Below, one piece after another: positions 53,708 to 64,000 of a stretch of 64,000 nt of DNA. Source of the stretch: Rhodocollybia butyracea (taxonomy: Eukaryota > Basidiomycota > Agaricomycetes > Agaricales > Omphalotaceae); assembly GCA_015501585.1 (NCBI GenBank), contig JADNRY010000025.1, forward strand, positions 62,001 through 126,000, written 5' to 3'. The notes under the pieces are model-generated. The model saw only the letters and a list, made by a program, of their open reading frames with translations. It was not told the DNA's origin and ran no database searches. The position numbers were made by a program, and so were the translations under genes. Position 1 is the stretch's first letter, and every line of letters begins with the position of its first letter.

Positions 53708-55791
53708 GAAGATTTCAGAAAGAAATAACTTGGGCTTTATACCTTATCGATGCCGCAGGTTAAAAGTTAAATATAAACCTCTGTGGCGGCGGATGATCCC
53801 ACAATTGAGATTAAGTAGGCTATAGAGAATCGGGTTCGGAAGTAGCACGAGCCTACCGTGTACATGAGTAATAAAGCATTATTCAGCTAGGGCTCATTCT
53901 TCGAACTTGATGGACGATAGAATTTGAGATTAAGCTGTAGAGCTACTAGTAGTAATAACCATTACTCACCTAACTGCGTTCCTCGACGAGATTAAGCTGT
54001 AAAGATATTAGCCACTAAATAAGCATTATTATCCATGCGTTATTCACCTGGTCGCTTTCCTCCGTTTTCCTCCGCACGCACTTAGCGTGTGCATCCATCT
54101 GACTCTTTGACCTACAGGTAGATATATCTCAGCAATGAAAGAATCTAGAGCCCAAGCTCAGGCCGTAGGCATGCCAATCCTACCTTCACAGTACTGGACA
54201 GTCAGGTCAGTTGCCTGGTTGGCGAACCGGTATTGACCGTTACCGATTCCCGAGCAGTCTAGCAGCAACACCAGCGTCTATCCAACACTGACGCAGGGAA
54301 GTTGCTGTTCACAGTAATTAGACCCGCACTAATGTGCCGTTGTGCTAACACTGCTGCCTTTATCAGCTCGTCACTACCCGTACTGCCGCGCAGCAAGAGC
54401 GATCGCAGGTTTCCGCTGTCCGAATCAGGACCTGGATCAGGAGCGGCGCTTTATGACGATCCATCGTCGACCAAGAGTGCTGTACCCCAAGATTCAGAGA
54501 TCCATGCTCATCGGAATCTAAAGGTTTATGTAGCGCTTTCGCATTGAGAACAATAGCTTCTGTTTGAGTAATTAGACTTGAAGGAGATTGAATATTTTTC
54601 CTTTCGAGGCAGCAAAACTCAAACACAATGTGATGTCCGTGCTTCCCGTGAGCCAGAGGTAGGCAACAGTTGTTTTCTAGTAGCCGAGTAGAAAGTTACA
54701 AGAAGGGTTTTCCGCACATCAACGCAATTCTGGAGACAAGAACGGGCGAAGAGCGGGTATGCCCGAGACAAACCAACGACAAATAAGACAGTACGACAGT
54801 GTACTCCACCTACGGCAGGCTAGAGCAAAAATCAATCAAAAGACTGTGCACACGCAGCGAGACACGTACCCACTCTACGCAATATGAGTCATAGTTTGGC
54901 GAGAGTTCACCTGTAAGAGAAAATATGTGGGTGAAAGGAAAAACTTCACCTTACCATTTAAGTTTTACTTTTGGAAGTCTAACCATTTCGAGCCTCTTTC
55001 CCGTTACCAAAAAAGTTGAGGATACATTCTGAGTTTGTTATTCTCATAACTTTAGGAGTGCAAAGATAGTGCAGAGACAGCCATTCTCTGAGAGTTTGCT
55101 TCGGAGGACCTGTTCCGATAGTGGTACTAGAGTTCAAGAAGAGCTTTTGAGATTAACGGCCACGAAGATGGCAGTAGATATAACCTAGAAAAACATCGCG
55201 CTCAGGCTTTAGGAGTTACTCTTTACCGGTCACCGGTTACCCTTCGAAGCCTAAGACCAACCATTCTCTCCCCGTACCCGAAAGGCCGACGGAGCATCCT
55301 GCGGAGAGCTCGTCATTCTTGACTTCTCAGAGAACTTGGTAGTGGAGTGAGCGCTAGTGAGCGGAGGAAACTCGTCACCGGCGGGCCGGCTACGCGTCAA
55401 AAAAGTAACGTGCCGGAAAGTTCAATAGAACCAATAATGCCATTTCTGAACCGTCAACGCGAGTTCCACGAGGACTGGTTTTGAACTTCTCTACGCAAGC
55501 TCGACGTTTTCGCTAGTATTTACTCCAACTCGAGTTCGATCATCGCCTGGAAGTTTCCGGTGTACCTGTGTTGTACAAAAACCCTTCCTTCATTCACTCT
55601 CACTCTTCCCTGTAACCCACTTCCCAAATTCCTTTTTCTTCTACTAGCTTTACTCTGTGCGAAAGCTAGCTCTGCCACAAAATTTCAGGACACGAAATCA
55701 AAAACGAATCAACGAACAATTGTATCTTGGAATACGGATACCACTTTGGAACCATCGAAACTATTTCTACTAATTAGATACAGCTACAGTT
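53708..55791. other. Intergenic, 2.1 kb, with imperfect duplications
   Basis: No gene supported; the frames at 54302-54626 have no motif. A unit starting GAGATTAAGCTGTA occurs at about 53929 and 53990, with similar text after it (TACTCACCTAACTGCG / TATTCACCTGGTCGC). Another loose duplication pairs 54980-55070 with 55255-55335. A CT-rich tract lies near 55585. Confidence 0.45.
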
Positions 55792-57506
55792 ATGGCTCAA
55801 TCACCGACCCAGCCGCCAATAGCACCTCCATCGGCGGTCTCCTCACCTTCACCTCCAATGAGCACGATAACGCCTTCTGCTGACCAAGTACGTATACATA
55901 TGTTCATCTTATTCATCTCGCTCGAGTACTGACTTTGGTTTTTTTACTTTTCGTAGATTGTCGTATTATACGTCGTGCGTACGCTCTCTCCTCTCCCTAT
56001 CCCCCTCCCTTGTTAGTATTTCTTAACTAACGTTTGCTTTTGGTGCTTGATCCCAATTCCCATCCTCCTCCCCCTCCTCCAGATAATCTCTATGGCAGTA
56101 ATCATATTCGGATTCTGGAACGTCCCCGGAATCAGACATCTCATCAACCCACTCAAGCTATTCACGATTGGAGCTCATGAGCTCTTTCATATCATAGCCG
56201 TGCGTAGCGTTTCTTTCCGTTCTACCTACACATATACTTATCAAACATCCTGAACTTGTCTCTCGCTCCGCATCTGTATCTCTCTCGACTTTCCCTTTGT
56301 CCCTTCCCTCGTCCGTCCGTCCGTCCATCCCTCCCTCTTCCAACCCCACAGGCAATACTATCCGGCGGCCGCATCCTCCGAATAACAATCGACCCGCACG
56401 TTGGCGGAGCAACCATAGTAGAAGGCGGCAAACCAGGAGTGATTCTCTCCGCAGGATATATCGGGTCGTCAATGCTTGGAGGATTGTTCGTGCTTGCAGG
56501 CTGGGACACATTGGTGGCGAAGGTGATGAGTTTTGTGCTGGGGGTGGGGTTAATCTTGCCGTTGAGGCTGGTGAGGGATAAACTGTGAGTGTGTATAGGG
56601 TGGTTTGGATTTTTACAGTTTCGTTGATTGTGGGAGTGGGAGGGTTTAATGGGAGGGTTTTATTCGTGAATTTGTACTGACTATTGGTGTTCTTTCCAGA
56701 ACGATCGCGTTGACGGTCATATACGAAGGGATGCTCATTGGGTTTTGGTTCATCGATCATGGGTGCGTAGAACGACTTGCAAAATCTCCGCTCTTTCTCC
56801 GATGCGTGTATTGCTCACGCATTTATTTTCGCTCCTATAGGAGTGCACTACGCTGGTACTGCCTGTTTATCGGAGTCATGAAGTACGTTCAGCATCCGCC
56901 TCGACGCCCTAATTTGTTCTGATTCTCGTTTTTCTCAGCGTGCTTTTCGTGGTGTGTAAGTAACCCTACTGCTCCACACTCGCCATGAGCTCCGACGCTG
57001 ATATAATGTTTCTACGTTTGTAGGGGACGTAGCAGACGACCGATTTTTCCATAAAACAAACGATTCGGATTGTACACAGTTTTCTATTCTGTATCCGAGA
57101 ATAGGTCCTCACTGTATGTGTTTTCTTTCACTCATGTCTAGAAATCCCTTTCTGAAACTTTTGTCATCCCTTCTCTCTCCCTCTCCATCCCTTCTCTCCC
57201 TCAGTATGGGCCGCATTCTGGATAACATTCCAACTAGGCGTGCTAGCCGCCTTTGCAGTGTTAGGAATCATGGTTTTCAAGGTACCGAACACGGATGTTA
57301 TATCGAGTTTAAGCGGGAGTGCTTAACTTTCGCTTTTTACTTATTTTCACTTTTTTTGTAGAAGACGACGGCGGAGATGAATGAGGAGGCATGTGAGTTT
57401 GTTTTAACTTTCATTCGAGTTTTTTTCGATTCGAATTTCGTGGATGTGTTGATACGATGTACTGACGCATTTGTTTGTTTGTTCAGCGCATTTCTTACCT
57501 ACCTGA
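55792..57506 (+). CDS. Peptidase M50B-like membrane metalloprotease
   Basis: Many short exons starting MAQSPTQPPIAPPSAVSS. A first hydrophobic span (ISMAVIIFGFWNVPGIRHL) is followed by LKLFTIGAHELFHIIA, which contains an HExxH-type zinc site (HELFH). The next exon reads LSGGRILRITIDPHVGG and GVILSAGYIGSSMLGGLFVL. Three or four further spans follow (FVLGVGLILPLRLV; LTVIYEGMLIGFWF; FWITFQLGVLAAFAVLGIMV), and the protein ends EMNEEASHFLPT. This is the pattern of the M50B-like family, relatives of site-2 proteases present as a single gene in many fungi. Intramembrane cleavage is inferred; the second metal ligand is not certain. All joins I checked keep frame. Confidence 0.8.
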
Positions 57507-58146
57507 TGCGCAATGTACGATCTATATACATAGGATTTTATCTGATTCATACGGACAAGAGACTCGAGCGGACTTTTTGATTGCAACATCAAAGTTGTTG
57601 AGGTTGTGTTGCCCTGACATGAGGTCACAATTTCTCTGCTTTGGAATTCTTCTACGCAACTTGCTAGTCGTTGTCATTTACTCGGCTCGAGTTACAAAAA
57701 CCCTTCCTTCACTCGGGTTTGCTTCCGTCTTGGTCTCCGCCTGTGGCGCATGCGATGACCAATTTACCGCGTCATGAAAAGCGAACCGTCGTACATTGGC
57801 GGGTGGACAAGATATTGGGACTAGATATTCGACGGTTGATAGCGAGACAGGAAAGGACAAGGATTTCCATCGTAATGCCAGTGCAATTTACAAGTTGGAA
57901 TGGGAGGAGATCCGGAGAGGCTGAACAGCAAGGCAAGGCAGACATCGGAGAGATGATGAAAATAATCGTATAATATTAAGGCGCGGCGTAGTATCAAGTA
58001 CTTATATAGTGGACGTAAAAGGGACATGTAGAGGACATAACATTAACATCAAGCACAGAGGAAAGTGAGGATCAACGTGAGGAACCAACATGAAGACGAA
58101 CCCATAATCATGGCGATCTGCAAGTTGGGAGATGATAAGATGGTTA
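57507..58146. other. Intergenic between convergent genes
   Basis: 640 bp between the 3' ends of the M50B-like gene and fis1. No gene seen. Confidence 0.4.
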
Positions 58147-58851
58147 TTACTTGGAAGCGCGGGTTGCTCGCCGTAGGAAACCTGCAAGGACGAGTGTTCC
58201 GAGGGCTGCGGCGCCGCCTACTAGTGCCATTCCGATGTAGCCTTCTGTAAAGGAATAATGAGTATGAGTTCGTATATAAGGAATTGTGGATATGATAGAA
58301 TGGGTGCAACGTACCTTTTGCCACACCCTTCTCTATTAGCTGCGCAAGACTCTGAGCTTGCAGATTTGTCGGTTCTTTTTCCATTAGCAGGTCTAAAGGT
58401 AGTACGAATGAGCGATAGGTTTTGCATGACCAGAATGTGTAGCGCACTATTGAATTGCTTCGCTTCTTCGAAGTTACCCATCTTGTAATGTCCAAGAGCA
58501 AGATAATATAAACATTCTCTACGACGGGTTGGTTCTGTGCGATAGAGGTCTGTACGAGAAGAGATAAGAAGCTGAACAAAAGCTAGATATACAACTGACC
58601 TTGTAACAGCCTCACACCCTCAACCTGATGTTCCCTCAGCGGACTTTTCACTAGACCCCAAGAGTAATTGAACTTTGTTTGGACTGTTATGTGTGCTTGG
58701 AGCTGTTCCCGCTCGTATTGGATTCGGAGAACCTAAGTAAGAGCAAGGGGTTTAGAGAGAGAAAATAAGTGAGATGGATTTGAGGAACCTCGAGTTCATC
58801 GTAAGAGAGAGAGACTTCTGCGTCTGCTGCGTATGGGAGTTCTGTCGACAT
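58147..58851 (-). CDS. FIS1: Mitochondrial fission protein Fis1
   Basis: Starts at the ATG at 58851 ([20 protein letters not shown]). Exons give [19 protein letters not shown] and VRLLQ, then [29 protein letters not shown], then [20 protein letters not shown] and KGVAK. The last exon, [26 protein letters not shown], is the C-terminal tail anchor ending in basic residues. It is a tetratricopeptide-like helical bundle on the outer mitochondrial membrane that recruits the division machinery. Length (about 155 residues) and tail match the family. The frame is recovered by an intron with donor GTGCGC before the NLLMEKEP segment. Confidence 0.9.
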
Positions 58852-59551
58852 GGGTGAACGCGGAGCCGGTGAGCGCCTAATGCCGCCCGTTAGCGCGCCT
58901 AATTTGATCGCTAGCGCCTAAGGTGGTGTTACACACTGCACACACTGCAATCCCATTTCCCCAGGTGTAGCTTGTAGCTTTCGCAGTCGATATTGAAGAG
59001 TACAAATTTTTCCTGTTATTTCATCGTGATTTGGTCTCAGAGTGTTGTAGATCTGTAGGCTTAAGCATGGCGGGCATTGGCGGCTTAAGGCGTAGTAAAG
59101 TTGAGTGGCAATAGCAAAGAGAAAGTGCCTGTATCTGAGTCTACGCCAGGCTCCTACTACACAGTGCACTCACTGGTTTGAGGTCCGCTTTGTGGTAATC
59201 GCTCGGGGTGAGCCAAAGGTGCACCGGCGAACCCTTCGCTCTTTTCCACTGTCGGCATCGTGAGTATTCAAATATTCAACCGTCGGGTAAGTTCTACTAT
59301 AAGTGTTGTGGGATTGTGAGTTGATGAGTTTCAATGTAGAAAGCGGGTAGGAATTAAAAAGCAGGCGTTTCAAAATTAGAGAAAATGCGGAGAAAAGAGA
59401 TAAGTTTTCAAATTCGGTTTCAAATTCTCAGAGGCCGGGCCGATAATGTACATGCAACTTTCCCCTTGCACTTGTTCGGCGCATCGTTTCTGTCTTCAAA
59501 TCTTCAAACACGGAGTAATTTCAACAGCTGATAACCGGCGGAGCTGAACCG
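58852..59551. other. Intergenic between fis1 and the secreted-protein array
   Basis: No gene seen. Repetitive phrases (GAGCGCCTAATGCC, TAGCGCGCC, TAGCGCCTAAGG) near 58870-58920 lie just upstream of fis1. Confidence 0.4.
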
Positions 59552-59660
59552 CTCCAACCGTCCTAAGTTCTACATAAAAGCCCCTCGTTTAAAAAAACAG
59601 ATATCCTCAGGTTTGATACTCAGGCTGTACTCAGGCTTCGTCTTCCTTGCTGGTCATTGA
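59552..59660 (+). promoter_or_regulatory. Secreted-family promoter/leader block, array copy 1
   Basis: Shared order: CTCCAACCGTCC, TTCTACATAAAAGCCCCTCG, CAGATATCCTCAGGTTTGA, TACTCAGGCT and CTTCCTTGCTGGTCA. Matches the blocks at 60941-61044, 62665-62768 and 3138-3245 (minus). Confidence 0.65.
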
Positions 59661-59708
59661 AGACCCTCCGCACGTACTCACTTCACTGCTACGTTTCCTC
59701 TTCTTGCG

Positions 59709-60423
59709 ATGCGAGTTAATCCCATCTTCGTTATCCTTGGATTTATATGTACTATATATGCGATACCTCTCACTGTGAGTGCTCTCTTGGTGCTCTCTTC
59801 TTCTATTTAAAGTCTCACACTCATTGGACCCAGCAGGCCTCTCCCGTCTCGACGATCGCTCAGAAAACTGAGATATTCATAGAGATTGATTTTGAATCTG
59901 GGGTACCTAACACCACTATCATAGCACGGACTCTAATCGCAGAACGACGCAATGCGGACGCTCAAGTGAGGGTAAGGACATTGATGGATGCTGCTTTTCA
60001 CTCTGCTATGAAAATTCCGGCCACCCTGCAACTTCATCCATACGACAAAATCCATCCTCCCTACAATGTGATTTACCACTGGTTTAATGTCCATCACCTC
60101 CAAATACCACCGATAGTCGCATTCACCTGGAGCCTTTCCTTCAAGTTGCCCGAATCAACGATACTACGTGATAGGGATCCGGTTGGACATTTGGTGGCAC
60201 CACTAAAGGAGAGGGATCTATACAGAGAGGTGCACAATGCTTTGAAAACTTTAAAAGAGTAAGTCATCAACGTTCAACCGCTGTATATTGACCTTTCTCA
60301 TGTGTGCAACATAGGGAGAGAGGCCAGCCCGGGGTTGGACTCAAACCTGACTCAAACCAGCATTTAATGGACGTCTATCTATCCAGTTATTTTTTAAAAC
60401 TCTTTTACCGCGTACATATGTAA
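59709..60423 (+). CDS. Small secreted protein, window-end family (intact array copy)
   Basis: Exons 59709-59774, 59837-60258 and 60315-60423. Exon 1 is a signal peptide (MRVNPIFVILGFICTIYA, then IPLT). The mature part begins ASPVSTIAQKTEIFIEIDFE and contains VRTLMDAAFHSAMKIPATL, HPYDKIHPPYNVIYHWFNVH and TWSLSFKLPESTILRDRDP. The last exon is 36 codons including the split first codon and the stop, and ends YRVHM. Intron positions equal those of the minus-strand copy at 2437-3137, and the second intron again ends TGTGTGCAACATAG. No known domain. With about 200 residues and a leader, it fits a secreted, possibly effector-like or wall protein. It heads a tandem array of three units. Confidence 0.75.
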
Positions 60424-60940
60424 ATAAGTCTAGGACTCTTGTCGGTGATGTCGTGTAGGAGATAGTATTCCAGCGGGGTGCGATGGATAACTGTTCTATC
60501 TGTTCAGTAAAATGCAACTTTTGTATGATTTCGTCGCTGTAAAGATTGTAAAAATATACGTGTTAGAAAGCTTTCGTATCTATATATAAAAACGAGCAGA
60601 TAAAGCGAGTACGATATCTTGGTTTTTTTGATCCATGGATCCTCGGTGCAACCGCGGCGGATAGCCATGATAGCCACGAGTTCAGGGGTGTTACGCGTTA
60701 TGCTCAACCTGTGCTCAATTTGATCCAAGATTTGATCCTCAGCGCCTGCGTTCCAATACGCTCAATATCTTGTGTTTATGGCGACATACATACTGAATCT
60801 TGGAAGATTCTCGCCAATGGCCATCCAGCGCCAACCCTTAGTGTTGACGCGTTGACGAACTCGCCGGATGTCTACCCAACGTCGTCAGGCTATCGCTGTA
60901 CGGTGTACACAGCCTGCCTCTGTGTTCCATGATCAAGGGG
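60424..60940 (+). repeat. Array spacer, copy 1 (tandem duplication of flanking DNA)
   Basis: The 3' flank of the intact copy, including CGCGTACATATGTAAA, ATGAGCAG-like text, CAGGGGTGTTAC, GCGTTATGCTC and GTGTACACAGCCTGC. It recurs in the same order at 61470-62060 with gaps. It carries no gene. Confidence 0.65.
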
Positions 60941-61044
60941 AACCGGGCGGCTCAACCGTCCTATCCAAATTCTACATAAAAGCCACTCGAAAGAGCAGAT
61001 ACCCTTCAAGTTTGATACTCAGGCTTTGTCTTCTTTGCTGGTCG
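60941..61044 (+). promoter_or_regulatory. Secreted-family promoter/leader block, array copy 2 (orphan)
   Basis: CTCAACCGTCC, AATTCTACATAAAAGCCACT, AGTTTGATACTCAGGCTT, TCTTCTTTGCTGGTC: well preserved, yet followed only by a gene remnant. Confidence 0.65.
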
Positions 61045-61330
61045 AAGATCCTCTGTAGTCTCGCAAGCCAGAATTCACGAGAGTGAAGAAAAATCGTTCA
61101 CTCAAGGATCCTTGCGCACTCCACCAAACTGATCCTCCCTAGTACCGCCTGGACCCTTACCTTCAAGTCGTCCGAATCAACGATACTACATGATTGTGGA
61201 GCCGGTTAGACATTCGGCGGCGTCGGGGATCTATGCAGAGAGGTTCATACACCTTTGAAAAAGTTTAGAGAAGTCGCTCACCAACCACTGCGTTGGCTTT
61301 CCTTATGTGTTCAACAAATTGAGAGACACC
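61045..61330 (+). pseudogene. Remnant of a secreted-family gene, signal-peptide exon deleted
   Basis: Matches the later part of the copy at 59709: CGCCTGGACCCTTACCTTCA, then CCGAATCAACGATACTAC, GGGATCTATGCAGAGAGGTT and CCTTTGAAAA, followed by a decayed version of the second intron (ATGTGTTCAACAAA). The start, leader and first two thirds of the body are missing. Confidence 0.75.
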
Positions 61331-61469
61331 AATTTGGACAAACCAATATTTGATTAGTCGGATCTAACAATACCTCGACTCGTAGTGTCAAGAGGTTTAG
61401 AGTCTGCCTACGGGAGACAAATATTTGATGGTCATTTTTCGAGTTTTTGTAAAAAAAAAAAAAACTGTG

Positions 61470-62060
61470 TTTTACCGCGTACATATGTAAACTTTGATGA
61501 TTTTGTATTGTCACTGGAAATGTTGTAGAGTATATGCGTATCTAAGAGGCATTTATATCCAAAAATGAGCAGAAAAAGTAAATCTTTGACTTGCATCCTC
61601 GGATACTCGGCGCTAGAGCCTGGCAGATATAGTTGACTTCATCAGTCCTTATCACAACTACGACCACATGAGTTAGGGGTGTTACAAGGTTTTACAGGGT
61701 GTTGCAGGGTTGCGCGTTATGCTCGACCTTGCTCAACCTGTGCAGACATGTGCCTGCCTGCGCTCATCTGTGCTCATTCCATTTGATCCACGGCGCCTAC
61801 ATCCCAATTATGAATTCGCTCAATAGAAAGCTAGACGTACATACATACCGACTCCCCTGGAATCCTCGCCATCCAGTGCAGATTCCCTTCAACTTGGCGT
61901 CTGCAACCAGCCCTGGCCAGCCTATAGGCCCCAAGACCATCCGAGTCGTTGACAAAGGTTGACGAACTTGGTGGGTGTCTAACGTCTCCATGCTAGCGAT
62001 GTACAGCGTATACAGTGTACACAGCCTGCTTTTAGTTCCATCATGATTCATTACCCTTGC
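61470..62060 (+). repeat. Array spacer, copy 2
   Basis: Parallel to 60424-60940, with small insertions (GTTACAAGGTTTTACAGGGT, TGTTGCAGGGTT). Contains GCGTTATGCTC, TGATCCACGGCGCCTACATC and GTACACAGCCTGC. No gene. Confidence 0.65.
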
Positions 62061-62664
62061 AATTACTTCAGTTTTACTCACTCGTAGTTAGCCAAAATTC
62101 TACCAAGATTTGTGGATTGTCGCCCTCTAAGTAGTCATGGGCAGTGAACTTTTCAATACTGTAAGAGCTGTAAAGACACACTATCATGTTTGTAGTTACA
62201 ACGGTGGCAGCTATAGTAGCCTGTTATCGATTTGTTATCGATGGAGCGGGGGAAGATTGGGAGGCAGTGGTGGGCTAACCTAGGCTAACCTCAATGGGGG
62301 TATGTTCTGGTATGTTCAGCAAGTTCACCAGGGTCCACCCTGATGTAAGCGACAATCCGGGCCTGCTGCACGAAATAAAAGTGGGCGAGCGGGAGCCATT
62401 GTACAGCAATGTACGATGGGAAGAGTCAAGCGGCTTCCACTCCATTGAAGCACATATCTCATTGGGCCTTTTGGCCATGGCCCATGTCGCGGGATTCTTG
62501 GTGTCTGCTTCAAGGATGATCGATGACGTCAGGAGAAGCGCGCCAGTGTCACATGAACATCATTCGACTTTTACCAAATATAGAAATACGAAATTTGAGG
62601 TTCATGCATAATATGTTCGAACTTCGAGTTCCGGGTGAACTCAGACACGGTAGAATTGTAACCA
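62061..62664. other. Spacer without a recognised gene
   Basis: A 105-codon frame at 62294-62611 is open but unrecognised and without splice support. Confidence 0.4.
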
Positions 62665-62768
62665 GGGCTGAAACCGGCTCGTCCCGTCCAAATTCTACAT
62701 AAAAAGCCGCTCGAAAATGCAGATACCCTCTAGTTTGATACTCAGGCTTTTTCTTCTTTGCTGGTCAA
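62665..62768 (+). promoter_or_regulatory. Secreted-family promoter/leader block, array copy 3
   Basis: AATTCTACATAAAAAGCCGC, AGATACCCTCTAGTTTGATA, CTCAGGCTTTTTCTTCTTTG, CTGGTCAAAG, then AGTCCACTTCCACGCC before the ATG at 62824. Confidence 0.65.
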
Positions 62769-62823
62769 AGAACGTCTGCGCGCAGAGTCCACTTCCACGC
62801 CTTCTCCTTCTCCTTACAAAAAC

Positions 62824-63523
62824 ATGCGATTGAATACTATCTTCGTTATCCTTGGGTTTATATGCACTATATGTGCGATACCACTCCCTGCCGTGAGTGC
62901 TTTCAAGTTCTCAAATCTCATATTTATTTGACCCCTGCAGTCCCCTGCCGACTCGAACGCTCTTAAAGTCCCTGCAGACAAGTTTCCCCTGCCACTCGAC
63001 TCGAGTAAGAACCTCACAAGCTGCAGCCCACTCTCCACGGATCCATGAAGAAGACATTCTCTATATAACCATCCAATTCCTTGAAGTACAGCCTGAGGAG
63101 ACCCGGGAGGAGGTTGAAAAGAAGGTGAAGCTTATGGTGAAGACTGCTGTGCTCAAGGGTGTAGACTACTACGACTCTAGGGATCAAACCAAACATAAAT
63201 TGAGCTCCTTTGATCCCTACAACAAAATTACACTTAGCACCAAACGGAAATATATCGTGCACCACGCAAAGAGTCCTAAACCTGCACATACCCAGGAACT
63301 CCGATTCAATTCGCCTGGACCATTACCCTCGAGTTGCCTGATAGGTCCCGACACAGTGATACTGGAGAGGGTTGGGTATCGATGGGCAACTATGTGGGAG
63401 ACCGGGGGTTTCTAAAGAGTACCAGGCATAAAGGACTCTACTTTACAGAATCTAGCTCAGTAAGTCATTTAACTGCAGTGACTGGCCTTGCTCACAGTGT
63501 GTGCAACATAGTTGGAAGCGAGT
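62824..63523 (+). pseudogene. Small secreted protein, window-end family, frameshifted copy
   Basis: Exon 1 (62824-62892) is a well-kept signal peptide (MRLNTIFVILGFICTICA, then IPLPA). An intron follows, probably ending at the CTGCAG before 62977. The body has ILYITIQFLEVQPEETREEV and SSFDPYNKITLSTKRKYIV, aligned with the family. Around 63260-63320 the frame must change twice to recover NLHIP and FAWTITLELPD, then HSDTGEGWVS, all matching the relatives (SDTGKGWIS in the minus copy). The second intron (donor GTAAGTCATT, acceptor GCAACATAG) is intact. Most likely a recent pseudogene; a base error is possible. Confidence 0.65.
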
Positions 63524-64000
63524 GATTGGTACTTTGATCCGTCCAACGGGAAAAAGCCTAAATATTGACGTGATCTGGTGGAAGGCCGGTGGATATCTCA
63601 TGTTTGAGCAATCGACGTTTTTCTATGCTCAGTTACTAGATTTACATTGCCTAGTTGCCTGTAGTCCCCGTTCCTCATGATCAATGCCTTGATTGGTCAA
63701 ATTTCCTTCGCGTGTGGCCGTCGTAGTGTAAAATCAACGCTATTAAGTAGATCCTGATAACAGGCAGAAGCGAGTTTTGCCTCGATTACTTTCCCGGACT
63801 CGTGACTTTTAGGAAGCCCATCGATGCTCAAGGTGTGTATAAGTTTAATAATACCAGTTTGCCTGTGTGTAATTGTCATTACTAACTAATCGCTTCATAG
63901 GCAGGATTCAAAAATCCTCTGAAGCATCTCATCTTGGTTGAGGCACTTCGATACGATAATTCAATAATCATATCGAGAGCAATGACGTCTATCGAGTAAT
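63524..64000. other. Window end, no gene recognised
   Basis: No supported frame or motif. Confidence 0.4.

Noticed and set aside
1..64000. CRISPR arrays, bacterial operons, rRNA genes
   Set aside because: No regularly spaced identical repeats, no ribosomal RNA sequence, and gene structure is clearly fungal with introns.

Overview
The window looks like nuclear DNA of a filamentous basidiomycete, most likely a gilled mushroom (Agaricomycetes). Genes have several exons with short GT-AG introns of about 45-65 bp. Single-copy housekeeping genes (exo70, fis1, an F-BAR/DEP/RhoGAP gene) sit beside typically mushroom content: a FunK1 kinase, tyrosine-recombinase retroelements, a Crypton-like recombinase with a GCR1_C-like tail, and a local family of small secreted proteins. 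The class is inferred from gene content; no marker sequence was compared.

Layout. 1-3.2 kb: the 3' end of one small secreted protein gene, a decayed fragment of the neighbouring RhoGAP gene, and a complete reverse-strand member of the secreted family. 3.8-7.6 kb (-): F-BAR/DEP/RhoGAP protein. 8.7-10.0 kb (+): HMG-box transcription factor. 11.5-12.6 kb (+): a signal-peptide gene whose body is about eleven repeats of a short Pro/Trp peptide bounded by Lys-Arg, which looks like a Kex2-processed peptide precursor. 13.1-15.9 kb (-): ABC transporter. 16.3-23.0 kb: a locally duplicated block with a carboxypeptidase S relic, two copies of an unknown 150-residue gene, a gene with a PD-(D/E)XK-like motif between them, and an intact carboxypeptidase S gene.

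23.1-35.5 kb: two converging, near full-length tyrosine-recombinase retroelements (Gag-like, RT-RNase H, recombinase). Both show the split-direct-repeat order A1-ORFs-B1-A2-B2. The first sits 13 bp before the start of a FunK1 kinase gene. The second sits inside that gene, at a point where its removal restores the reading frame exactly. 35.5-37.4 kb: the rest of the kinase.

38.5-44.7 kb (+): a Crypton-like tyrosine recombinase followed 152 bp later by an XPG/FEN1-like nuclease gene. 46.1-47.4 kb (+): an NAD-dependent epimerase/reductase, then another carboxypeptidase S relic. 49.4-51.7 kb (-): exo70. 52.4-53.7 kb (-): unknown protein. 55.8-57.5 kb (+): M50B-like membrane metallopeptidase. 58.1-58.9 kb (-): fis1. 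59.5-63.5 kb: a tandem array of the secreted family, with one intact gene, one remnant and one frameshifted copy, all sharing a promoter/leader block.

Most genes look independently regulated. The themes linking them are local duplication and decay (secreted family, carboxypeptidase S, unknown gene pair, RhoGAP tail) and invasion by three kinds of recombinase-bearing element. Exon joins were read by eye from splice signals, frame and comparison between paralogues within the window.
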